A DNA stretch of 5,392 nucleotides. Source: an uncultured Clostridia bacterium (lineage in GTDB: Bacteria > Bacillota > Clostridia > Christensenellales > Aristaeellaceae). Shown here piece by piece: positions 5,174 to 5,392 of this stretch (positions are counted from its first letter, which is position 1; the number at the start of each line of letters is the position of its first letter). A program made the position numbers and the translations under genes. The stretch is from NCBI GenBank assembly GCA_934647145.1, contig CAKUFB010000192.1, positions 1 through 5,392 of the forward strand, read 5' to 3'. The notes below the pieces were generated by a model. That model saw only the letters and a list, made by a program, of their open reading frames with translations, was not told the origin of the DNA and made no database searches.

Positions 5174-5287
5174 GCGGGGTAAGCGCACAAACTTCGGTGG
5201 GGGCTCCGGGGGAGCGCGAAGCGGCAGCGGAGCCTCCCCCGGCGGGCGCGAGTCGGCAACGCCCACTTGGGATACCCTTAATCCCCC
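5174..5287 (+). repeat. Large palindromic repeat, copy F (short form)
   Basis: Box GCGGGGTAAGC, leader AACTTCGGTGGGGG, arms CCGGGGGAG (5206-5214) and CTCCCCCGG (5234-5242), and a 15-nt centre CGCGAAGCGGCAGCG (5215-5229), one base longer than in the other short copies. The tail is like that of D, with AGTCGGCAACGCCCA and a final ATCCCCC. Copy G starts 116 nt after F. Confidence 0.8.
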
Positions 5288-5289
5288 GT

Positions 5290-5392
5290 GCGGGGTGAGC
5301 AAGCTAACTTCGGTGGGGGCTCCGGGGGAGCGGCAGGCTGAGCCTGCACCCACTTGCTGCCGCCTCTCCTATTGTCAGGATGTACGATATTC
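5290..5392 (+). repeat. Large palindromic repeat, copy G (long form, cut by window end)
   Basis: Box GCGGGGTGAGC, leader CTAACTTCGGTGGGGG, proximal arm CCGGGGGAG (5322-5330), then the long insert, which reaches its GTACGATATTC end at the window edge. The distal arm is expected just outside. It contains the minus-strand small hairpin (stem 5333-5338 and 5342-5347, CCACTTGCTG 5350-5359). The short-long alternation D-E-F-G suggests the array continues. Confidence 0.78.

Overview
The window is GC-rich DNA with three recognisable protein genes, all on the + strand, separated and followed by long non-coding stretches packed with palindromic repeats. The gene content points to a high-GC member of the Clostridia (Bacillota), probably a gut-type lineage. 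It includes an HflX with the long N-terminal extension typical of clostridial homologues, a secreted VanY-type carboxypeptidase on a Thr/Pro linker, and the 'CCCCTC...hairpin...GGTGGGG' intergenic repeat style seen in that group. This assignment is inference from memory of the families; no 16S or other taxonomic marker is present.

Layout. Positions 1-1191 hold the 3' part of radA (DNA recombination/repair ATPase); the zinc-finger N-terminus lies outside the window. Positions 1192-2107 (916 bp) contain no credible gene. They hold a nested hairpin just after radA, a three-hairpin MITE-like element (1409-1518), three copies of a larger palindromic repeat (A, B, C), a perfect 12-bp inverted repeat (1975-2009), and three + strand copies of a small 'CAGCAGGTGG + hairpin' motif. 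Positions 2108-3883 encode HflX, a ribosome-associated GTPase. Positions 3880-4818 encode a secreted M15B/VanY-family D,D-carboxypeptidase whose start overlaps the hflX stop (ATGA), so the two are co-transcribed and probably translationally coupled. Positions 4819-5392 are non-coding and carry four more copies (D, E, F, G) of the large repeat, alternating short and long forms; G runs off the window end.

How it fits together. The hflX-carboxypeptidase pair is a compact two-gene unit bracketed on both sides by the same repeat family. No functional link between the ribosome GTPase and the wall enzyme can be read from the sequence beyond the shared transcript. radA is not followed by disA, its common neighbour in Bacillota, but by the repeat cluster.

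Most notable observations: (1) the N-terminal extension of HflX carries a full HxH-x10-D JAMM/MPN+ signature resembling RadC/JAB metalloproteins; (2) the repeats are modular mosaics in which a common 5' box, a palindrome and a small hairpin unit are combined in different ways; (3) the small hairpin unit occurs six times (three per strand) with compensatory base changes that preserve a 6-bp stem and 3-nt loop, which argues for selection on structure or for REP-like mobility.
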